Source of the DNA: Sphingomonas hankookensis
Lineage (GTDB): Bacteria > Pseudomonadota > Alphaproteobacteria > Sphingomonadales > Sphingomonadaceae
Length of the DNA: 64,000 bases
Direction of reading: 5' to 3'
Assembly (NCBI RefSeq): GCF_028551275.1
Contig: NZ_CP117025.1
Location: 2,906,001 to 2,970,000, forward strand
Each line of letters begins with the position of its first letter. The first letter of the stretch is position 1. Made by a program: the position numbers and the translations under genes. Positions 59,495-64,000 of this stretch are shown one piece after another. The notes under the pieces are model-generated. The model was not told the origin of the DNA, made no database searches, and saw only the letters and a list, made by a program, of their open reading frames with translations.

Positions 59495-60864
59495 TTTGCG
59501 TGGTCGAAGGGGTTTTTCGGGGCGCGGAGGTTCAGGCGGACGGGGACTGCGCCGAAGCCGAATTCCTTGCGCAAGCCGTTAATGAGATAACGCTTGTAGC
59601 TTTCGGGCAGCTGGTCGACGCGGGTGCCGAACAGTACGAAGCTGGGCGGACGCGTCTTGTTCTGCGTGATGTAGCGCATCTTGATGCGCTTGCCGCCGGG
59701 CGCGGGCGGCGGGTTGGCCTCCAGCGCGCGGTCGAACCAGCGGTTAAGCTGTCCCGTCGACACGCGGCGGCCCCAGGCTTCGCGGGTTTCGAACGCCGCC
59801 TGCATCAGCACGTCCAGCCCCTTGCCGGTGGCGGCCGATACGGTCAGCAGCGGCACGCCCTTGGCCTGCGCCAGCCCTTCGTCGAGCGCGCCCTTCACGC
59901 CATTGAACAGCGACGATGCGTGTTCGGCGATGTCCCATTTGTTGAGCGCGATTACCAGCGCGCGGCCCTCTTGCAGCACGCGATCGGCGATCTTGATGTC
60001 CTGCAGTTCGAGGCCCCGCGTGCCGTCGAGAAGCAGCACGACGACCTCGGCAAAGTCGATCGCGTGGAGCGCGTCGGCGACCGAGAGCTTTTCGAGCTTT
60101 TCCTGCACCCGCGCCTTCTTGCGCATGCCGGCGGTGTCGATCAGCCGGACGGGGCGGACACGACCGTCGGGGGCGGTCCAGTTCCAGTCGACCGCGATCG
60201 AATCGCGGGTGATCCCCGCTTCGGGACCGGTGATGAGCCGGTCCTGCCCAAGGAAACGGTTGATCAGCGTCGACTTGCCCGCGTTGGGGCGGCCGACGAT
60301 GGCGAGCTTCAGGACGGCGGTTTCGGGGTCGAACTCGCCTTCTTCCTCCGGCTCCGGCTCGTCCTCGCGCTCGATATAGGGGCGCAGCGCCTCGAACAGG
60401 TCGGCGACGCCCTCACCATGTTCGGCCGAGAGCTGCACCGGATCGCCAAAGCCCAGCGCCAGCGATTCGAGCACGCCGTTCTCGCCCGCGCGGCCCTCCG
60501 CCTTGTTCGCGACCAGCACGACGGTGCCGCCCGACGAGCGCAGCCAGCGGGCGATTTCCTCGTCCAGCGGCGTGATGCCGGCGCGGGCGTCGATCATGAA
60601 CAGCGCGACATCGGCCATCTCGACCGCCGCCTGGGTCTGCATCCGCATCCGCCCCGGCAGGGTTGCGGCGTCTTCATCCTCGAACCCGGCGGTGTCGACA
60701 ATGGTGAAGTCGAGGCCGAGCAAGGTCGCCTCCCCTTCCCGCCGGTCGCGGGTCACGCCCGGCTGGTCATCGACCAGCGCCAGCCGCTTGCCGACGAGGC
60801 GGTTGAACAGCGTCGACTTGCCGACATTGGGACGGCCGATGATGGCGACGACGGGTAAGGGCAT
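59491..60864 (-). CDS. der: Ribosome-assembly GTPase Der (EngA)
   Basis: A 457-residue protein with two GTPase domains in tandem and a C-terminal KH-like domain. G1 motifs are GRPNVGKS at residues 10-17 and GRPNAGKS in the second domain. G3 (DTAG) occurs in VDTAGFED and IDTAGMRKK. G4 is VANKAEG and ALNKWDI. The family uses GTP hydrolysis for 50S subunit assembly. A negatively charged linker (EREDEPEPEEEGEFDPE) joins the two domains. It is in the order bamB, der, tusA on the minus strand. Essential in most bacteria. Confidence 0.96.
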   Translation of the reverse strand: MPLPVVAIIGRPNVGKSTLFNRLVGKRLALVDDQPGVTRDRREGEATLLGLDFTIVDTAGFEDEDAATLPGRMRMQTQAAVEMADVALFMIDARAGITPLDEEIARWLRSSGGTVVLVANKAEGRAGENGVLESLALGFGDPVQLSAEHGEGVADLFEALRPYIEREDEPEPEEEGEFDPETAVLKLAIVGRPNAGKSTLINRFLGQDRLITGPEAGITRDSIAVDWNWTAPDGRVRPVRLIDTAGMRKKARVQEKLEKLSVADALHAIDFAEVVVLLLDGTRGLELQDIKIADRVLQEGRALVIALNKWDIAEHASSLFNGVKGALDEGLAQAKGVPLLTVSAATGKGLDVLMQAAFETREAWGRRVSTGQLNRWFDRALEANPPPAPGGKRIKMRYITQNKTRPPSFVLFGTRVDQLPESYKRYLINGLRKEFGFGAVPVRLNLRAPKNPFDHAK

Positions 60865-60942
60865 GGGGATTCCTGGGGTGCCGGGTTGCCGCCGAGTGTA
60901 GGGGGTAAGGGAGGCCGGGTCGAGGGTGTTGGCTCCTCTCGT

Positions 60943-61034
60943 CGTTCCCGCGCAGGCGGGAACCCATAAACGCCGACGCAGCGTTTCCATCAGGAGCGCT
61001 GCGTCTATGGATCCCCGCCTGCGCGGGGATGACG
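60943..61034. repeat. Facing family C palindromes upstream of der
   Basis: CGTTCCCGCGCAGGCGGGAA and the facing ATGGATCCCCGCCTGCGCGG, with CCGACGCAGCG / CGCTGCGTC inner arms. It separates bamB from der, so these two may not share a transcript. Confidence 0.8.
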
Positions 61035-61045
61035 AGTGGTTGGTG

Positions 61046-62377
61046 TTACTTCCAGGCGGTAAGCTGCCCGGCATCGTCGAGCAGGTACAGCATACCGTTC
61101 GCCACGATCGGCGACAGGTTATACCCCGCCTTCGACCGGGTTTCCTGCGTCGATGTGATCGAGCCGTCGGCGACCGAGGCCGATACCAGCTGCCCTTCCG
61201 AATTGGCGAGGATCAGGCGGTTGCCCGCCAGGATCGGGCCGACCCAGCTGATCGGGTTCTTGCGCTTCTTTTCGTTGCGGAAGCCGGGCAGCTGCTGGAC
61301 CCAGCGCAGCTTGCCGCTGCCGCGCGAGATGCACAGCAGGCGCGCGTCGTCGGTCACGACGAAGATCCATTCGCCCGCGACCCACGGCGTCGAGATGCCG
61401 GCGAGATTCTGTTCCCACAGCCGCTGGCCCGACACGAGTTCGAGCGCGACCATGCGACCGCCCTGCCCGACCGCATAGACGCGACCATTGTCGATCACCG
61501 GTTCGGCGTCGATATCGGCCAGCGCCGACACCGAGGTCGAGGCGGAGGTGCGCGACAGGCTGTCGCCCCAGACCGACCGGCCATTTTCGTAGCGATAGGC
61601 GTTCAGCTCGCCCGACGAGAAGCCGGCGACGACCGTGCCCTGGGCCGAAGCGGGCGCAGCGACGCCGAACACGCCCTGCGATTCGATGCTGCCCGACTGA
61701 GTCCACACCACCTTGCCGTCGCTCTGGTCCAGCGCGAACAGCTGGTTGTCCTGGCTGACGACATAGACCTGCCCGTTGGCGAGCGAGGGGGCACCGCGTA
61801 AGGGGCCGCCGGGCTTGGCGCGCCACACTTCCTTGCCGTCGGCGGTGTTGAACGCGACGACATCGCCCAGACCATCGGTGGCGAAGGCACGCTCACCCTC
61901 CACCGACACGCCGCCGCCGAAGCGGGCACGCGGATTGTCGTCGCCGGGTACGGTCCGCGCGGTCCATACGGTCGCGCCGGTCGCGGCATCCATCGCGGTG
62001 ACCACGCCTTCGACGTCGATCACGTACAGGCGACCACCGACGACCACCGGCGATGCGGCCAGCCGAGTGCGGGTATTGCCGCCCTCGATCCGCGCGCTCC
62101 ACACCTGGCGCAACGTGTCGCCCAATGCGACATGACTCATCGATTTCGAGGCGTTGCCGCCGGGCTGCGACCAGTCGGCATTGGTTTCGGCGAGCGGCAG
62201 CACGACCTGCAGGTTCGCCAGCGCCGGATCGACCGTGGCGAGGTTTTCGGACGCGAGGATCGGCACGCGCTGTCCGACGACGGGCGTGCGCGCCGGGCCC
62301 TTGCCCTTGAGTGCGCCGCAACCGCCCAGCAGCGCCAACGCCGCAACCGCTGCCGAGAGTTTCAGATGCGTCTTCAT
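61046..62377 (-). CDS. bamB: Outer-membrane protein assembly lipoprotein BamB
   Basis: A 443-residue PQQ-like beta-propeller lipoprotein. Lipobox LALLGGC near residue 20 in MKTHLKLSAAVAALALLGGCG. Blades repeat as LYVIDVEGVVTAMDAATGATVWT, FATDGLGDVVAFNTADGKEVWR, VYVVSQDNQLFALDQSDGKVVWT and similar (AxDxxxGxxxW). BamB helps the BAM complex fold outer-membrane proteins. It follows the TPR gene in the order seen in many proteobacteria. A family C repeat separates it from der. Confidence 0.92.
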   Translation of the reverse strand: MKTHLKLSAAVAALALLGGCGALKGKGPARTPVVGQRVPILASENLATVDPALANLQVVLPLAETNADWSQPGGNASKSMSHVALGDTLRQVWSARIEGGNTRTRLAASPVVVGGRLYVIDVEGVVTAMDAATGATVWTARTVPGDDNPRARFGGGVSVEGERAFATDGLGDVVAFNTADGKEVWRAKPGGPLRGAPSLANGQVYVVSQDNQLFALDQSDGKVVWTQSGSIESQGVFGVAAPASAQGTVVAGFSSGELNAYRYENGRSVWGDSLSRTSASTSVSALADIDAEPVIDNGRVYAVGQGGRMVALELVSGQRLWEQNLAGISTPWVAGEWIFVVTDDARLLCISRGSGKLRWVQQLPGFRNEKKRKNPISWVGPILAGNRLILANSEGQLVSASVADGSITSTQETRSKAGYNLSPIVANGMLYLLDDAGQLTAWK

Positions 62378-62405
62378 GGGGAAAGGGTTCCGGTATCGAA
62401 GGGGG

Positions 62406-63107
62406 TTATTGCGCGGCGGCGGCGGGAGCGGCGGGCGCGGCATCGACGCCGAGCGACCCGGCCATCTGCACGGCACGCGCACGCAGGCTTTCGGGCACGC
62501 CATCGGTCTGCGCGATCAGGGCAAAGGTCTGTCCGGCCTGCTTGAGCTTGTTCTGGCGGAGATAGGCGACGGCCACCATCTCCCCCGCGCTGCCGAGCCA
62601 CGGGCTGCCCTTGTCGGCGAGGCCGCGCAGCCGGTCGATGACCTGCTGCGGCTGCAACGAATCATATTCGACCGCGGTCTGGCGGACGAGCGCCATGTCG
62701 CGGAACGGCTGGGCCAGCGTCTCGTCGGCGGCGACCTTGCCGAAGGCGGCGGCCGCGCCCTTGGTATCGTTCTTCGACAGCAGCATGTCGGCCTGGGTCA
62801 GCAGGGCGGTGGCGCGCACGGCGTCCTTGTCGGAGGTCGTCAGCTTGCCGACGATCGCGTTCGCCTGCGCGACGCGGCCCTGTTCGATATCGTCGAGCGC
62901 GGTGGCGAGCTGTTCGCCCTGTTCGCCGGCCAGCGTGTTCTGGCGATGCTGCCACCAGGTCCAGCCGCCGAACGCAACGAGCGCGAGGAGGACCGCGCCG
63001 ATGATCCACAGGCCGTAGCGCTTGCCGATGTTCGACATCTGCTCACGGCGCAGCTCTTCATCGACTTCGCGGATGAAGGCTTCGTTGTTCTGCGGGGTCA
63101 ACGCCAA
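62406..63107 (-). CDS. YfgM-like tetratricopeptide membrane protein
   Basis: A 233-residue protein with one membrane helix (about residues 31-51, LWIIGAVLLALVAFGGWTWW) after a short cytoplasmic N terminus (FIREVDEELRREQM), then a periplasmic TPR-like region with several short helical pairs. The E. coli counterpart YfgM is a chaperone-network partner, encoded next to bamB as here. The start is TTG at 63107 (conserved ALTPQNNEAFIREVDEELR follows), with GGAG eight bases ahead. A second TTG at 63101 is possible. Confidence 0.82.
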   Translation of the reverse strand: MALTPQNNEAFIREVDEELRREQMSNIGKRYGLWIIGAVLLALVAFGGWTWWQHRQNTLAGEQGEQLATALDDIEQGRVAQANAIVGKLTTSDKDAVRATALLTQADMLLSKNDTKGAAAAFGKVAADETLAQPFRDMALVRQTAVEYDSLQPQQVIDRLRGLADKGSPWLGSAGEMVAVAYLRQNKLKQAGQTFALIAQTDGVPESLRARAVQMAGSLGVDAAPAAPAAAAQ

Positions 63108-63249
63108 GGGAACAGCTCCAGGGGATAGATCAAGCGCGCTCCTTTAGCCGACGCCCAAGGGAAACGAAAGCGATTGGTCGTAGGGGTGGTTACCGGCACG
63201 GGACCATGGGGAAGCGCGGCTGTGCGGGGGATGAACAACGTTCCCGTTC

Positions 63250-63333
63250 CGTCACCCCGGACTTGATCCGGGGTCCCGCTTTCTTGCTACGGTAGAAGAA
63301 GAAGCGGGACCCCGGATCAAGTCCGGGGTGACG
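63250..63333. repeat. Inverted pair of family A palindromes
   Basis: Two CGTCACCCCGGACTTGATCC-type units facing each other around about 20 bases, in the gap between the TPR and panB genes, which lie on the same strand. Likely a transcript boundary. Confidence 0.85.
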
Positions 63334-63352
63334 TGGCGGTTGGGGGTTCGTC

Positions 63353-64000
63353 TCAATCCTTCGGCGCGTAGAGTTGCGCTGGGCCGGGGAAGGTCCGCGT
63401 GCGCACCTCGTCGGCATAAGTCGTGACCGCCTTCGCGATATGGCCGGCCATGTCGTCGAACGTCTTCACGAAGCGCGGGGTGCGTTCGAACAGGCCGAGC
63501 ATGTCCTCGGCCACCAGCACCTGTCCGTCGCACGCGGCCGACGCGCCGATGCCGATCGTGGGACAGGCGATGCGCCGGGTGATCTCCACCGCGATCGGTT
63601 CGACCACGCCCTCGATCACCACGGCGAAGGCGCCGGCTTCGGCGACCGCGACCGCATCGGCGACGATCTTTTCCGCCTCCGCTGCGCTGCGCCCGCGCGC
63701 GCCATAGCCGCCAAGCTGGTTCACCGCCTGCGGCGTCAGGCCGACATGGCCCATCACGGGAATGCCCCGCTGCGACAGGAAGGCGACGGTTTCCGCCATC
63801 GCCGTGCCGCCCTCCAGCTTCACCGCCGCGGCACCGGTCGCCTTGAGCAGCATCGCCGCGCTTTCGAACGCTTGTTGCGGGCTGGCCTCATAGCTGCCGA
63901 ACGGCAGGTCGATGACGACCAGCGAATGATAGGAACCGCGCACCACCGCGCTCCCGTGCGCCGCCATCATGTCGAGCGTAACGGGCACAGTCGATGGCAG
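63353..64000 (-). CDS. panB: 3-methyl-2-oxobutanoate hydroxymethyltransferase PanB (partial, 5' end beyond the window)
   Basis: First committed step of pantothenate synthesis, adding a hydroxymethyl group from methylenetetrahydrofolate to ketoisovalerate. About 215 C-terminal residues are in the window; the N terminus lies beyond base 64000. Seen are [23 protein letters not shown] (catalytic/metal region), [16 protein letters not shown], and [25 protein letters not shown], all PanB signatures. The C-terminal [11 protein letters not shown] ends the protein normally. The gene is probably intact. Confidence 0.95.
   Translation of the reverse strand: MPSTVPVTLDMMAAHGSAVVRGSYHSLVVIDLPFGSYEASPQQAFESAAMLLKATGAAAVKLEGGTAMAETVAFLSQRGIPVMGHVGLTPQAVNQLGGYGARGRSAAEAEKIVADAVAVAEAGAFAVVIEGVVEPIAVEITRRIACPTIGIGASAACDGQVLVAEDMLGLFERTPRFVKTFDDMAGHIAKAVTTYADEVRTRTFPGPAQLYAPKD

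Overview
The window is chromosomal DNA from a high-GC alphaproteobacterium, most probably a Sphingomonas or close sphingomonad. The evidence is the gene order miaB, phoH, ybeY, corC, lnt, metK, trmB, a plant-type glutamate-cysteine ligase preceded by an rsmE-like end, and many short palindromic intergenic repeats of the kind common in this group. It is mostly housekeeping genes. No prophage, insertion sequence, CRISPR array, rRNA or tRNA gene was seen.

Layout. 0-16.5 kb: rsmE tail and gshA, a membrane methyltransferase divergent from an M61 protease, ppa, a drug/metabolite transporter coupled to a TfoX-like protein, ispG, an acyltransferase, an isoaspartyl peptidase coupled to a VOC protein, an S1/P1 nuclease, a lipoprotein, a 7TM-GGDEF protein and an acyl-CoA ligase. 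16.8-32.8 kb: the conserved miaB-phoH-ybeY-corC-lnt-metK-trmB block, opened up by accessory genes. These are a hemerythrin and an alcohol dehydrogenase, a VapBC toxin-antitoxin pair with a perfect palindromic operator, a candidate structured RNA ahead of a PQQ-type sugar dehydrogenase, a PHA-system protein, an SMR exporter, two exported proteins and a PAP2 phosphatase. 32.8-35.6 kb: an NAD-salvage locus with pncB and an NrtR-type regulator divergent from pncA across a perfect 12+12 bp palindrome. 35.7-41.7 kb: a NarL-type regulator convergent with a MASE1 hybrid kinase, a CelD-like acyltransferase and two small membrane proteins. 42.2-46.3 kb: nrdA and nrdB, separated by three small genes. 46.3-54.9 kb: repeats, an HNH nuclease, a beta-barrel protein and ndh sharing a region with two palindromes, an M16 peptidase and a lipoprotein. 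54.9-58.5 kb: a four-gene glycosyltransferase/membrane protein locus. 58.8-64 kb: a minus-strand group of TPR protein, bamB, der, tusA and HEAT protein, then the 3' part of panB.

How the genes fit together. Overlapping stop/start codons (ATGA, GTGA, TTGA or TGATG) tie many pairs into likely operons: transporter/TfoX, peptidase/VOC, miaB/hemerythrin, vapC/ybeY, DUF2721/DUF4345, membrane protein/GT2, GT4/GT2 and der/tusA/HEAT. The strongest regulatory signals are the palindromes at 21151-21180 (vapBC) and 34975-35011 (nrtR/pncA), the two GTTGC/GCAAC palindromes at 49000-49064, the terminated structured RNA near 23465-23627 and a metK leader with competing hairpins at 27771-27830. All functional calls are from reading the sequence and recalling protein families. 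No database search was run.
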